From Palsa-504 sp963808315 (lineage in GTDB: Bacteria > Actinomycetota > Actinomycetes > Streptosporangiales > Streptosporangiaceae), in NCBI GenBank assembly GCA_963808315.1, contig CAWEFK010000017.1:1-64000 (forward strand): DNA of 64,000 nucleotides, written 5' to 3'. The position numbers and the translations under genes were made by a program. Positions within the stretch are counted from its first letter, which is position 1. Each line of letters opens with the position of its first letter. Positions 36,166 to 45,190 of the stretch are shown here, piece by piece. The notes under the pieces are model-generated. The model did not search any database, was not told where the DNA came from, and saw only the letters and a list, made by a program, of their open reading frames with translations.

Positions 36166-37046
36166 AAGGTCCGCGGGGACGGGTCAGGCGGGACGAGGAA
36201 GCTCGCCCGCGAGGCGGCGAGCCAGTCCTCGATCGGGCGGGGGTCGGAGCCGGTCACCTCGCGTACGGCCGTCGTCGTGGTGTTCGCGCCACCGTGCCTG
36301 ATCCACTCGAAGAGCTCGAGCGTGCCCTCGGTTTCCCACCGGGGAAGCCCGCTGGCCAGCAGGACCTCACGCAGCTTGGTGGGCGGCTGGTCCTGATAGT
36401 CGACCTGCCGCGCGAAGACGGCCGAGACGCGCGCCGCGACATCGGTGTATTCCAGGGCCTCAGGCCCCGTCAGCACGTAGATCACGCCGTCATGCCCGTC
36501 GCTGGTCAGGACCCTGGCCGCGACCGCGGCGACGTCCGCCGCCGCCACGAAGGGGACCCGGCCCCGGCCCGCAGGCGCGGCGATCGTGCCATCGGAGCGG
36601 ATAGCCTGCGCGGCGGCCAGGAGGTTCTCCATGTACAGGGACGGAGCGAGGTAGGTGACGGGAAGGCCGAGGGCATCCAGATGCGCCGCCACCTGGCGGT
36701 GGCTGCGCATGAAACGCACCTCGCAGTCGGGATCGGCGAAGCCGTCCGCGGCGACCTTGACGATGTGCGGGCGGTGACCCGCCGCCGCGAGCGCGTCGAT
36801 GAACACCGTCTCGAGCAAGGCCTGCTCCTCGTGCGCCGGGCTCAGCAGGAAGACCCGGTCGAATTGCCGCAGGACCTCCGCCGGCGGCGGATTGTCGAAG
36901 GACGCCACCACGTACCGCGGCGCCCCCGGCAGGTCAGCGGCCTTGGCCTCGACCCGCACCATGGCGGTGGTGTCAGCGCCCGCGTCGGCCAGCGCCTCCA
37001 TCAGGTGATAGCCAACTCGCCCGGTCGCTCCGGTCACCAGAATCAT
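36162..37046 (-). CDS. NmrA-like NAD(P)H-binding oxidoreductase
   Basis: 294 residues. Atypical short-chain dehydrogenase with the N-terminal dinucleotide motif MILVTGATGRVGYHLME and the NmrA pattern (VRFMRSHRQVAAHLDALGLPVTYLAPSLYMENLL). It lacks the YxxxK pair of classical SDRs and may be a redox sensor or quinone/flavin-related reductase. The start overlaps the DUF74 gene stop (ATGA), so it belongs to the TetR-DUF74-NmrA operon. Confidence 0.85.
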   Translation of the reverse strand: MILVTGATGRVGYHLMEALADAGADTTAMVRVEAKAADLPGAPRYVVASFDNPPPAEVLRQFDRVFLLSPAHEEQALLETVFIDALAAAGHRPHIVKVAADGFADPDCEVRFMRSHRQVAAHLDALGLPVTYLAPSLYMENLLAAAQAIRSDGTIAAPAGRGRVPFVAAADVAAVAARVLTSDGHDGVIYVLTGPEALEYTDVAARVSAVFARQVDYQDQPPTKLREVLLASGLPRWETEGTLELFEWIRHGGANTTTTAVREVTGSDPRPIEDWLAASRASFLVPPDPSPRTF

Positions 37047-37973
37047 GCCGTTACCCTATATCCGGATCCTGGCCGCCTGACGTCGCTGCGGGTCCAGCGA
37101 CATGATGGTGACAGCGCCGGCCCGGCGTGCCCCGGCCCGGTTCGGGAGAACCGGGTGATGGCGGTGCCGATCAGGGTGGCCTCCACGATGTGATCACGAC
37201 GCCCCACCTGTCCCGGGCAGTCCCGCTCGCGTACCCCCAGCTCCATGGCGGCGATGACCACGCCCTCGGCGCCGAGCCGGGCGAGGTCACCCTCCAGCTG
37301 ACGCCGGGCGTCACGCCTGGACTCGCTGACGAGCTCGGTCCAGCCGACGACCTCGGCGTTACCTGACATCCACCGGGTCTGGCGGGCGGTGCCCCGGTCG
37401 TCGTGACGCGACCCGATCGAGATGCCGAGCGCGAGCCCGGCCGGCACCCAGCCCCTCATCACGAGTTTGGCAAAATCCTGCCCGGACAAGCCGGAGGTAA
37501 AGGGCACCGGTGACCCGGACGCGGCCCCCTGCGCAGGGCCCGGCGCCTCGACCGCAGGGCCCGCCGTCTCGACCGCAGGACCCGCCGCCCGCACCGCGGT
37601 GCCGGTGGCCGTGAACTGCGCACCGCCGGCCAGGAACGAGCCCCGGGACAGCCGGACGCCCACCACTCCGTGCCCGCCGAGCTCACGGCACTCGGTGGTC
37701 ATCCGGTCGATCGCCGTGTCCCGGGCCTGGTACCTGGCCTGCACTAGCGCGCCGAACGACCCCGGCTCGCTGCGCCCGGATACCTGGGTCGGCAGGCCGG
37801 GGTGACGCCGGGTCCCCGTCGGCGGCCACCCGGCCGGGCCCAGGGCAGCTGTACCCGGTGGGCCCGACGCCGTAGACGGCGGCGCCGAACACCTGGCCGA
37901 CGGGTTCGAAGCCCACGCTGCGGACCGCGGCGAACTCGTCCGCGGTCAACGCGGACCCCCAGGTGCCGCTCAC
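37043..37973 (-). CDS. DUF74/YbjQ-like heavy-metal-binding-domain protein, one frameshift
   Basis: The GTG at 37973 overlaps the tetR stop (GTGA). The N-terminal YbjQ-like repeat reads SGTWGSALTADEFAAVRSVGFEPVGQVFGAAVYGVG. After a frame change near 37780-37830 it continues ALVQARYQARDTAIDRMTTECRELGGHGVVGVRL, then a Gly/Pro/Ala linker and a second related repeat (SGQDFAKLVMRGWVPAGLALGISIGSRHDD, LGAEGVVIAAMELGVRERDC, HIVEATLIGTAI). The family forms YbjQ-like pentamers of unknown role. A decayed paralogue lies at 41061-41925. Confidence 0.8.
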
Positions 37974-38539
37974 CGGGGACGTAGTCCGTCCATGAGGAGG
38001 TCGAGCATCCGGCCGGCCTGCGCGCGCTGCTCCGGCGCGCCCGCCGCGAGCAGGATGCCGGCCAGGCTGGCGGACACATCCTCGGCCCGGACGTCGCCGC
38101 GCAGGCTTCCGGCCGCGGCTCCGGCGTCGAGCATGGTCTGGATCGCCGCGCTCAGCCGTTCTCTCGTCTGGGTGGAGGTGATGACGCCGGAAGCGATCAC
38201 GGCGCACAGCGCTTCGGCCATGCCGCGCTTGGTCGTCACGAAGTCGGCGTAGCGGTCCATCCAGGTCCGCAGGGCGTCATCGGGCGGCAGTGAGGCCAGC
38301 AAGGGATCAGCGCTGCGGCACAGGCGGGCCAGTTCGCTGCGATACACCGCTTCGATCAAGGCCTCGCGCGACGGGAAGTGCCGGTACAAGGTCCCGATCC
38401 CGACCCCGGCGTCCCTCGCTATCGCCTCCAGGGCCACCTTGCCCGATCCGGAGGAGAAGGCGACCAGGGCCGCCTCGATCAGACGCTGACGGTTGCGCTG
38501 CGCGTCCGCGCGTCCCGCAGGGCGGACCTCGCCGGCCAT
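37970..38539 (-). CDS. TetR-family transcriptional repressor
   Basis: 189 residues. N-terminal helix-turn-helix (RLIEAALVAFSSGSGKVALEAIARDAGVGIGTLYRHFPSREALIEAVYRSE) and a TetR_C-type ligand domain. The divergent 88-bp gap to the aldo/keto reductase contains two CGGAGG..CCTCCG palindromes. It likely represses both its own operon and the reductase. The inducer is unknown. Confidence 0.92.
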   Translation of the reverse strand: MAGEVRPAGRADAQRNRQRLIEAALVAFSSGSGKVALEAIARDAGVGIGTLYRHFPSREALIEAVYRSELARLCRSADPLLASLPPDDALRTWMDRYADFVTTKRGMAEALCAVIASGVITSTQTRERLSAAIQTMLDAGAAAGSLRGDVRAEDVSASLAGILLAAGAPEQRAQAGRMLDLLMDGLRPR

Positions 38540-38542
38540 AAT

Positions 38543-38594
38543 CGGAGGTTCCTCCGTTTCTGCTAAGCTGAATCAGCAAACGGAGGCACCTCCG
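38543..38594. promoter_or_regulatory. Twin TetR operators
   Basis: CGGAGGTTCCTCCG at 38543-38556 and CGGAGGCACCTCCG at 38581-38594 are each perfect 6-bp inverted repeats, 38 bp apart. With their flanks the two sites also form one larger inverted repeat (19-bp arms, one mismatch). They bracket the divergent promoters. Confidence 0.85.
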
Positions 38595-38627
38595 ATTGAT
38601 GATCCCATCCTACGACCGGAGCGTTAC

Positions 38628-39614
38628 ATGACCACCGCGCCAGGACAACCGCACCCGGCCGCCGGCAGCATCCCGTCGGCCCCGCCGTCCCCGCCGACGT
38701 CGTCAGCCCTTGGGTCAGGCCAGCTGGCCGGCCACCTCGTGGGTCGCGTGGGTTACGGCGCCATGCAGCTCGCCGAGGGGGGCCCGCGGAGCCCGGCGGA
38801 CACAGAAGCTGCGGTCGCGCTGCTGCGCCTGGCCGTCGAGCTGGGCGTCAACCACATCGACACCGCCGAGTTCTACGGGGCAGGTGTGGCCAACGACCTG
38901 ATCCGCGGCGCGCTGTACCCGTACCGTGATGACCTGCAGCTCGTGTCCAAGGTCGGCGCCGAGCGCGACGGGCAGCGGGGCCTGGTGGCCGCCCAGCAGC
39001 CGGCCCAGCTGCGCGCGGGGGTCGAGGCGAACCTGCGTCGCCTGGGCGTCGAGCGGCTCGCCGTGGTGAACCTGCGCCGGCTCGACATCGGCCCTGGCAT
39101 CGAGGCCACCGGGGACCAGCGAGTCGACCTCGACAGCCAGCTCGCGGAGATGGTGGCCCTTCGCGAGGAAGGCAAGATCGGCGGTATCGGGCTGAGCAGC
39201 GTCAGCCTCGCCCAGCTGCGCCAGGCGTTGCCGGCCGGCATCGTGTGCGTGCAGAACCTCTACAACCTGCTCGACCGGTCGGACGAGCCGCTGGTGCAGG
39301 AATGCCGCGAACACGACGTCGCCTGGGTCCCGTTCTTCCCGCTCGGATCGGCCTTCGCGGCCAGGCCTAAGGTGACAGGCCACCCAGCCGTGACGGCCGC
39401 GGCCGCCGCGCTCGGCGTCACCCCCGCCCAGGTCGGTCTCGCCTGGCTGCTGGCCCATGACCCCGGCATCCTGCTCATCCCGGGAACCGCCGATGCCGCG
39501 CACCTGGAGCAGAACGTGGCCGCGGCCGACCTGACCCTCGACCACGACACGATGTCCGCCCTCGACGCACTGGCCGAACCCCGGCCAGGTGCGGCAGCAT
39601 CACCCCGGGCCTAA
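38628..39614 (+). CDS. Aldo/keto reductase
   Basis: 328 residues from the ATG at 38628. TIM-barrel AKR motifs: GYGAMQLAEGG, NHIDTAEFYGAG (catalytic Asp and Tyr), LVSKVG (Lys) and IGLSSVSLAQL. In the position of the catalytic His the sequence is AVVNLRRLD, so Asn replaces His, as in one AKR subgroup. It is probably NADPH-dependent; the substrate is unknown. Control is by the divergent TetR through the twin operators. Confidence 0.9.
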   Translation: MTTAPGQPHPAAGSIPSAPPSPPTSSALGSGQLAGHLVGRVGYGAMQLAEGGPRSPADTEAAVALLRLAVELGVNHIDTAEFYGAGVANDLIRGALYPYRDDLQLVSKVGAERDGQRGLVAAQQPAQLRAGVEANLRRLGVERLAVVNLRRLDIGPGIEATGDQRVDLDSQLAEMVALREEGKIGGIGLSSVSLAQLRQALPAGIVCVQNLYNLLDRSDEPLVQECREHDVAWVPFFPLGSAFAARPKVTGHPAVTAAAAALGVTPAQVGLAWLLAHDPGILLIPGTADAAHLEQNVAAADLTLDHDTMSALDALAEPRPGAAASPRA

Positions 39615-39673
39615 GCTGTCCTCCGCCAGCCAATAACCGCCGGTCCCGAGCCCGGTCCGCTGTAAGACGCCGG

Positions 39674-40174
39674 CTACCCGGTGGATCCGGTGAACTCGAA
39701 GACACGCGGATCGTACCCGACGCCGGGATCCTGGCCGACGGCCAGCTCACCCGCTGGCCGGGCCGCGGAGTCTGCCCGCAGGGGCGAGCCGAACAGGAGC
39801 AGGTTGCCGTCGGGGTCAATGTGCGCGAGCTCGCGCATCTTGTAGTCCGTATCGCGCGGGCTCCGGCCCTGGCCGGCCCCGGACGCGTTGAACTCCGCGC
39901 TCAGCTCGTCGGCGTCCTCGACCGAGATGTAGACCCAGGTGGCGGTGCGGCTGGGGTCGTGATCCGGCTTGAGCGCGAAGTGCAGCGATACACCGTCCCG
40001 TTCGGCCATGGCGAAGCTGGCCTCGGCGGCCGGGGCGGCCGAGCCGGGCACCGAGAACGTGAACCCGAGCCGCTGGTAATGCTCGACCGTGCGCGCCAGG
40101 TCCGTCGTCGGGATCCCCGGCGCGACGCTGAACAGGCGCCCGAGCGGGATGTCATAGGTCCGCTGGCCGGCCAT
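39674..40174 (-). CDS. VOC-family (glyoxalase/bleomycin-resistance-like) protein
   Basis: 166 residues. The VOC pattern is APGIPTTDLARTVEHYQRLGFTFS, ERDGVSLHFALKPDHD, WVYISVEDADELSAEF and MRELAHIDPDGNLLLFG. The metal-ligand Glu at the last strand is not evident, which resembles the bleomycin-binding subgroup rather than glyoxalase I. The start overlaps the marR 3' end by 23 bp. It is probably a stress- or drug-related binding protein controlled by MarR. Confidence 0.85.
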   Translation of the reverse strand: MAGQRTYDIPLGRLFSVAPGIPTTDLARTVEHYQRLGFTFSVPGSAAPAAEASFAMAERDGVSLHFALKPDHDPSRTATWVYISVEDADELSAEFNASGAGQGRSPRDTDYKMRELAHIDPDGNLLLFGSPLRADSAARPAGELAVGQDPGVGYDPRVFEFTGSTG

Positions 40175-40685
40175 CGCGCCTGGTCCTTTCCCTGATCTTG
40201 GCGAGGGCGATAAGCCCGGTCCGCAGTCCGGCCTGCTCGGCCGGGGTGATCATCGTGGCGAGTTCCTCGTCGACCTGCCCGATCGCCGCCGCGATCGCCT
40301 CGGCGGCGCCCCTCCCCCTGTCGGTCAGCTCGATGTTCAGCCGCCGACGGTCCGCGGGGTTGACCTCGCGGCTGAGGTAGCCCCGCACGACCAGTGTGTC
40401 GATGAGCTGGCTCGCCGCCTGCCGGGTGACCCCGAGGCCCCGGATCATATCCACGGCCGAGGCACGGTGGCTGGCCATCCCGCCGAGGACGAACGGCCCG
40501 TTCTGTGGCAGGTCCTCGCACCCGGCCTCGGCCAGGTACGCCGCGATCGTATGGGCATAGCTCCCGCGCGCCCCACGCAGCAGCGCAGGGATGCTGGCTT
40601 CGTCACCCGGCGCAGCGCCGTCCGGAGTCGCGCCGTCCGGAGTCGCGCCGTCGGGAGCCGTGCCATCGGGAACGCCGGCCGCCAT
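40152..40685 (-). CDS. MarR-family transcriptional regulator
   Basis: 177 residues. The winged helix (MIRGLGVTRQAASQLIDTLVVRGYLSREVNPADRRRLNIELTDRGR) is the standard MarR recognition helix and wing. The N-terminus is a PDGATPDGA low-complexity stretch encoded by a 15-bp tandem repeat at 40615-40674. An alternative start beyond the repeat is possible. It is co-transcribed with the VOC gene. Confidence 0.88.
   Translation of the reverse strand: MAAGVPDGTAPDGATPDGATPDGAAPGDEASIPALLRGARGSYAHTIAAYLAEAGCEDLPQNGPFVLGGMASHRASAVDMIRGLGVTRQAASQLIDTLVVRGYLSREVNPADRRRLNIELTDRGRGAAEAIAAAIGQVDEELATMITPAEQAGLRTGLIALAKIRERTRRDGRPADL
40615..40674. repeat. 15-bp tandem repeat in the marR 5' end
   Basis: GCGCCGTCCGGAGTC at 40615 and 40630, with diverged copies at 40645 and 40660. 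It encodes the PDGAT repeat of the MarR N-terminus. Confidence 0.85.
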
Positions 40686-40725
40686 GGAGTCAACCTACGA
40701 ACCCCGGTAACAAATGTCAATTTAC

Positions 40726-40748
40726 TTGTCAATCAACTTACTTGACAA
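40726..40748. promoter_or_regulatory. Candidate MarR operator
   Basis: TTGTCAA and TTGACAA with a 9-bp spacer, in an AT-rich patch 41 bp upstream of the marR start. A further TGTCAA half lies at 40715-40720. Confidence 0.6.
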
Positions 40749-41060
40749 ACGAAGGGTGGCCCGAGTCAGCACTGAAGATCCTCCAGGCGGCACCGGGCCT
40801 GGCGGTGGGTAGCTGGGCTGGTCAGAACGGCACGGCAGCCACGAAGATCAACTCGGGCTAAGTGGCAGGGTGTGGCGGACTAAAAGCCAGGGCCGTTCGG
40901 CACACTTCAGGACGGATCTGTTGACGTCGCTATCGATATGCACCGTCGGCGCACCGATGACGGCCACGCCCCGCGCCCGTACCGTCAGGGCGGCCCGGCA
41001 GCTGACTTGAACTCCAGTCATATGGCTGGACAATGTGAATTGTGTTGCTGACCGAACTGT
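40749..41060. other. Gap upstream of the decayed DUF74 copy
   Basis: 312 bp in which no gene, RNA or strong repeat was recognised. Confidence 0.5.
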
Positions 41061-41925
41061 TTGGCGGCGTCATTCCTGAGGGGCGGCGGGATGTGGGGCA
41101 GCGCGCTTACCGCGGACGAGTTCGCCGCGATCCGCAGCGCCGGCTTCGAGCGGCGGGCCAGGTGCTCGGCATCGCGGTCTATAACATCGGCTACACCGGC
41201 GGGTATGACTGCCCTGGACCGTTCGGGGACGGTATGGTCAGCCCCGACCGGTCGGTCACCCAGGTGTCTGGGCGCGGCCGGTCGGGATCGTTCGGGCCGC
41301 TGGTGCAGACCCTGTACCGGGCGCGTCGCACCGCCATCGCCCGGATGAGCGCCGAATGCACCGAACTCGGCGGCCGTTCACCTGCGACCTATCCGGCCAG
41401 GACTTCACCAAGCTGATCTCGACGGGCTGGGTGCCCGTCGGCCTGGTGTTGGGCATCTCGGTGGGGGTCCGGCACGACGACCGGTTGACGCGTGGTCAGA
41501 CCTGGTGGAGCGCAGGCAACGCCGAAGTGGACGGTTACACCGAGCTCGTCAACGACGTGCGGCACGACGCTCGAGGTCAGCTTGACCTGGACGTTCAGCG
41601 ACTGGGCGCCGAGGGCGTCGTCATCGCCGACATGAGCCTGCAGGTCAGGGAGCGCGGGTGCCCGGTACGGGAAGTGGGTCAGCGCGACCACATCGCGGAG
41701 GCGACGATCATCGGCACCGCCATCGCCCGGTTCTCCCGTGTCGCGCGGCGGCCGGGCGCGTCGAGCCTGTCGATACTGTCCCTGGACCCGCACCGTCGGC
41801 AGGCGGCGCGGGCGGGTGATCCAAGGACGCGGGATGAAGCCAGCCAGGCGCCCCCGCTCGCCCCGGCCAGCCCGGGTGCCCCCCGGCCCTGGCGGCTTAG
41901 GGCCTTCACCCGGCTTAAGCGATAG
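41061..41925 (+). pseudogene. Decayed DUF74/YbjQ-like paralogue
   Basis: Matches the gene at 37043-37973 in order. WGSALTADEFAAIRSAGF begins in one frame. From about 41160 GQVLGIAVYNIGYTGGYDCPG through RTAIARMSAECTELGG is in a second. From about 41375 FTCDLSGQDFTKLISTGWVPVGLVLGISVGVRHDD to HIAEATIIGTAIARFS is in a third. Between ELGG and the second repeat the expected HGVVGVRL strand and linker are missing, so a deletion accompanies the frame change. That makes real decay more likely here than at other frame breaks. The stop is 1 bp from the end of the convergent hydrolase gene. Confidence 0.8.
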
Positions 41926-41926
41926 A

Positions 41927-43417
41927 TCACCCGGCATGCAACTGGTCGTGGCCCAGATGCAGGGCGTCAAGCACGTCGTACCCGCCGGGAGGTGCCAGCT
42001 CCAGGTCGGCCAGGCCGGCGTAGTAGGCGAACTTGAACGGGTCGAGCAGCTGGTGGCGTTCGACCAGCCGCTGCAGGACGCTCTGCCGGAGGTCGACCAG
42101 CCCGGGGGTGCCGGGGTGGCTGAGTAGTCCCAGGTCAAGGATCTGGAGCGCGAGCGCATGCTCACCGCGGCGGGTGAGCTCGGCGGCCGCGGCGTGGAAG
42201 GCGGTCGCGGTTCCGCCGCCGAGCAGGTCGGCGGCGGCCGCCAGCTCAGCCGGCGTGAAGTGCTCGACGCCTTCCCCGCTGGGGTGCCAGTATCCGGTCC
42301 GCTGACGATGGACACGCTGGATGAGGTGATCGCGGGTCACCAGGTAAGGGATGACCGCGGCGGGGTGATCCTTCAGTACCTGCGGCAGGTGGTTGAGCTG
42401 CAGGATCCCGGCGAGCGTCAGCCCGTCGGCGATACCGGTCCGTACCACGTGGTCCAGGTCGCGGAGGGCGGCGAGCAGCCCCGGGAAGATCTCGATGGTG
42501 TAGGTGTCGGTGAGCCCGGCGTGCCCGTGGATCAGCAGCCGCGGACACAGCGCCATGACGGTCTCCATCGCCTCGAACAGGCCCTCGGCGGAGCCTTCGG
42601 CGAAGAACGGGGCGCCGAGGTAGGGCATGCTCATGTCGCCGGTGAACACGACCTCGCGGTCAGGGAAGTGCGCGTGGGTCAAGATGACATGGGTAATCGG
42701 CAGGCTGGTGAGCTCGCGGAGGTCGCGCAGGGCCGCGGCCGCGTGCTCGGGAGTGCTGGCGGCGTCGACGGCGACGATCCCTTCGCCGGTGCGGACGAAG
42801 GCGAGGTCGGAGAAGTCGTATCCCTGGGCCACGTGCACGCCGGGCGCGAGTTCGGCGAGGCGGCGGGGGACGAACCGGAACCCGTCGCCGGCGGTCACCC
42901 AGGAATCGGTGATCAGCCGTCCGGACCGGCTCCGGGCCGCCGCTGCTTCCTGCCTCCGGCCGAGGATGTCATAGGCCTGGGACAGCCCCTCGTAGGCGGC
43001 CCTCAGCAGGCCGGGCGGGAACTGGTCCTTGACCGCGAGGACGAACTCGAGGTCGGCGGCGACGGTCTCCGCGCGGCCCGCGCAGCCGGGAAGCCTGGCC
43101 AGCGAGGTGCCCCGGAAGTACTGCGGCAGCCCGAGGCCGAGGCTGGTGGCCGCGTCCATTTTGGCGATCGCCTGCTCGGTCCGGCCGCCGAGGCGGGATT
43201 CGAAGGCTCCGGCGAGCGCCAGCCCGAGCGCGTCGGCGGCTGCGGCTGCGGGTGCGGGTGCGGCTGCGGCTGCGGCGTCCGATCGGGCCGCGAAATAGTC
43301 GAAGCCCTCCTGGTAAAGCTCGGCCGCCATGAGCTGGCTCGCGAGCACGATCAGGGTGCGCTGGTCGGCGCCCGGCCAGGCCGCCGCCTTCTCAAGCGCT
43401 TCGATCTCTCGTTGCAT
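41927..43417 (-). CDS. Metallo-beta-lactamase-fold protein with an internal deletion of the metal site
   Basis: 496 residues. The N-terminal helical region is 1-165. The lactamase-fold strands begin at LAPGVHVAQGYDFSDLAFVRTGEGIVAVDAAS. ITHVILTHAHF then jumps directly to PDREVVFTGDMSMPYLGAPFF. Related alkyl-sulfatase-like proteins have a complete HxHxDH loop and roughly 80 more residues between these points. RLLIHGHAGLTDTYTIE still holds a late metal-ligand His. The C-terminal dimerisation region (YLVTRDHLIQRVHRQRTGYW) is present. The deletion is in frame, so the protein could be expressed without the usual hydrolase activity. A 6-bp GCTGCG repeat encodes the Ala-rich 49-66 stretch. Confidence 0.75.
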   Translation of the reverse strand: MQREIEALEKAAAWPGADQRTLIVLASQLMAAELYQEGFDYFAARSDAAAAAAPAPAAAAADALGLALAGAFESRLGGRTEQAIAKMDAATSLGLGLPQYFRGTSLARLPGCAGRAETVAADLEFVLAVKDQFPPGLLRAAYEGLSQAYDILGRRQEAAAARSRSGRLITDSWVTAGDGFRFVPRRLAELAPGVHVAQGYDFSDLAFVRTGEGIVAVDAASTPEHAAAALRDLRELTSLPITHVILTHAHFPDREVVFTGDMSMPYLGAPFFAEGSAEGLFEAMETVMALCPRLLIHGHAGLTDTYTIEIFPGLLAALRDLDHVVRTGIADGLTLAGILQLNHLPQVLKDHPAAVIPYLVTRDHLIQRVHRQRTGYWHPSGEGVEHFTPAELAAAADLLGGGTATAFHAAAAELTRRGEHALALQILDLGLLSHPGTPGLVDLRQSVLQRLVERHQLLDPFKFAYYAGLADLELAPPGGYDVLDALHLGHDQLHAG

Positions 43418-43426
43418 TTTTTCTCC

Positions 43427-44182
43427 CTAGTTAGCGGCGGCAGTGAGCTGGGCGGTGCTTGGCTGCGGCGTTCGCGGCGCCCTGAGCAGCGCGGACACGG
43501 ACGTGAGGTGCAGGGCGAACAGCAGCGGCACGGCGGCTGTCGGGATCAGCGCGAGCGGGAGCTCGCTGATCGGTGCCCCGGACGGGGTGACGTGGATCAG
43601 CTGGAATCCGGTGAGGGTGCCGAGGGTCAGGGCCACCACCAGGTCGGTCAGGCCGAACGCGGTGAGCCACAGAGCGGCGCGGCGGCCCCGCCCCCGGGCG
43701 AGCCTGCGGGCGACCAGCGGCGCAGTAAGGCCGGCGGCGATGTCGCCCAGGCCCGCGGGCAGGGCGAACAGCGCGGGCAGATGACCAAGGGCCATGACGG
43801 CCAGGAAGACCGTGCCCTCGACCGCCCGGAACGAATGCGGGAGCTCCAGGCGGTTCACCATGCCCGGCGCGGTCAGGGCGCGTGCGACCACCGGGATCCG
43901 GCGCAGCGCCAGCAGCGTGCCGAAGAAGCCGACCACCGCGACCGGCATCCACGGGACGCCGTGGCCGAGCCGCGCGTGGTACCAGCCGTGGCCCGCGATT
44001 ACCCCGCTGGCGGTGAACCAGCCGCCGAGCACGGCGGCCGCGGCGCCGGTGAGCAGGGCCGCGCGCCTTCGGCCCAGGCCGGCGCGCACCGCGCCGCCGT
44101 ACAGCACGACACAGGTGGAGGCCGGGATCGCGATGATTCCGGCGATGGTGATCGCCCACAAGTAGCCAGGCGGGTCGTACAT
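43427..44182 (-). CDS. Seven-helix membrane protein of unknown function
   Basis: 251 residues with about seven hydrophobic segments (ITIAGIIAIPASTCVVLYGG, ALLTGAAAAVLGGWFTASGV, and so on) and a membrane-topology pattern typical of small actinobacterial integral proteins. No transporter motif is recognisable. It is divergent from the HxlR regulator and 9 bp upstream of the metallo-beta-lactamase-fold gene in the same direction. It is probably regulated by HxlR. Confidence 0.75.
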   Translation of the reverse strand: MYDPPGYLWAITIAGIIAIPASTCVVLYGGAVRAGLGRRRAALLTGAAAAVLGGWFTASGVIAGHGWYHARLGHGVPWMPVAVVGFFGTLLALRRIPVVARALTAPGMVNRLELPHSFRAVEGTVFLAVMALGHLPALFALPAGLGDIAAGLTAPLVARRLARGRGRRAALWLTAFGLTDLVVALTLGTLTGFQLIHVTPSGAPISELPLALIPTAAVPLLFALHLTSVSALLRAPRTPQPSTAQLTAAAN

Positions 44183-44215
44183 GACTGCCTCCTCTAGCTG
44201 AGTTGAATATCTACA

Positions 44216-44237
44216 AGATAGTATTTGTTAGATAGTA
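44216..44237. promoter_or_regulatory. Candidate HxlR binding repeats
   Basis: AGATAGTA occurs twice with a 14-bp period (44216 and 44230) in the AT-rich divergent gap, with TAGTATTAT just downstream. Direct repeats in such a gap suit a dimeric HxlR protein. Confidence 0.5.
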
Positions 44238-44265
44238 ACTGTCAACTAGTATTATGGAGGGCGTG

Positions 44266-44922
44266 ATGAGGAACGTCCGCACCTACGACCACTTCTGCCT
44301 GGTCGCCCGCGCGCTGGAGCGCGTCGGCGACCGGTGGAGCCTGCTGGTGATCCGTGACCTGCTCAGCGGGGCCAAGAGGTTCACCGACCTGATGGACCGC
44401 CTCGGCGGGATCACCCCGAAGACGCTCAGCCAGCGCCTGCGCGAACTCCAAGACACCGGGATCGTCGCCGCCGACCGCGAACCAGGCCGCCGGGAGGTCT
44501 GGTACCGCCTGACCCCGACCGGAGCCGACCTCGCGCCTGTCATCGACGCGCTCGGCTGGTGGGGGCTACGGCACGCCTGGCGCCGGCCCCAGGCCGGCGA
44601 GCCGCTGCACGGTGAGCACCTGCTCCGCGCGGCCATCCAGGCCATCGACCTCGCCACCGGCGACCACCAGCCAGCCCGCTGGCACTTCCGGCTCGACGGC
44701 GTGGACTACCTGGCCGAATGCGACGGCCACCACTGGTCCCTCACCGCGAAAACCCCGGCCGCGCCGGCCGACGTCACCATCACCGCGACCACCCAGGCCC
44801 TGACCGCCTTGATCTTTGCCGGGTCGGACCGCGACATCGACATCGCCGGCGAAACCGGGCCGGTCCAGCGGTTCCGGGAACTGATCGGCGCCATGGCCAC
44901 CGTCGCACAACAGCCTGCCTAG
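44266..44922 (+). CDS. HxlR-family transcriptional regulator
   Basis: 218 residues from the ATG at 44266, chosen over the ATG at 44254 because GGAGGG sits about 5 nt ahead. HxlR winged helix: CLVARALERVGDRWSLLVIRDLLSGAKRFTDLMDRLGGITPKTLSQRLREL. The C-terminal half (about 120-218) is longer than a minimal HxlR and resembles an SCP2-like ligand domain (VTITATTQALTALIFAG). Such fusions are common in actinobacteria. Confidence 0.9.
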   Translation: MRNVRTYDHFCLVARALERVGDRWSLLVIRDLLSGAKRFTDLMDRLGGITPKTLSQRLRELQDTGIVAADREPGRREVWYRLTPTGADLAPVIDALGWWGLRHAWRRPQAGEPLHGEHLLRAAIQAIDLATGDHQPARWHFRLDGVDYLAECDGHHWSLTAKTPAAPADVTITATTQALTALIFAGSDRDIDIAGETGPVQRFRELIGAMATVAQQPA

Positions 44923-44992
44923 ATCCGAGCGTGACGGCGCGGCCCGACGGGGGGTCATGGGATGTCGCGGGCGCCCGGGGGTCGCGCCGGGT

Positions 44993-45190
44993 CTAGGGCG
45001 TTGCGCTCCGGGAGACGCGATAGGCCAGCACCATGTTCGCGATCGCGCCCGCGAGCGTCAGCAGCGCCCAGCCCCAGTAGCCGTTGGCCAGCAGAACGCC
45101 GGTCAGGCCGAGCAGCCAGGCCGTGACCAGCACGCGGATGATTATCACGCCGCGCCGATGCCTGCGGTCGAAGTCCGTTCCCAGGTTCAT
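44993..45190 (-). CDS. 65-residue membrane protein
   Basis: Two hydrophobic helices (VLVTAWLLGLTGVLLANG and WALLTLAGAIANMVLAYRV) after a short basic N-terminus. AGAGGAG lies 5 nt upstream of the ATG at 45190. Function unknown; a small integral membrane protein. Confidence 0.65.
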   Translation of the reverse strand: MNLGTDFDRRHRRGVIIIRVLVTAWLLGLTGVLLANGYWGWALLTLAGAIANMVLAYRVSRSATP

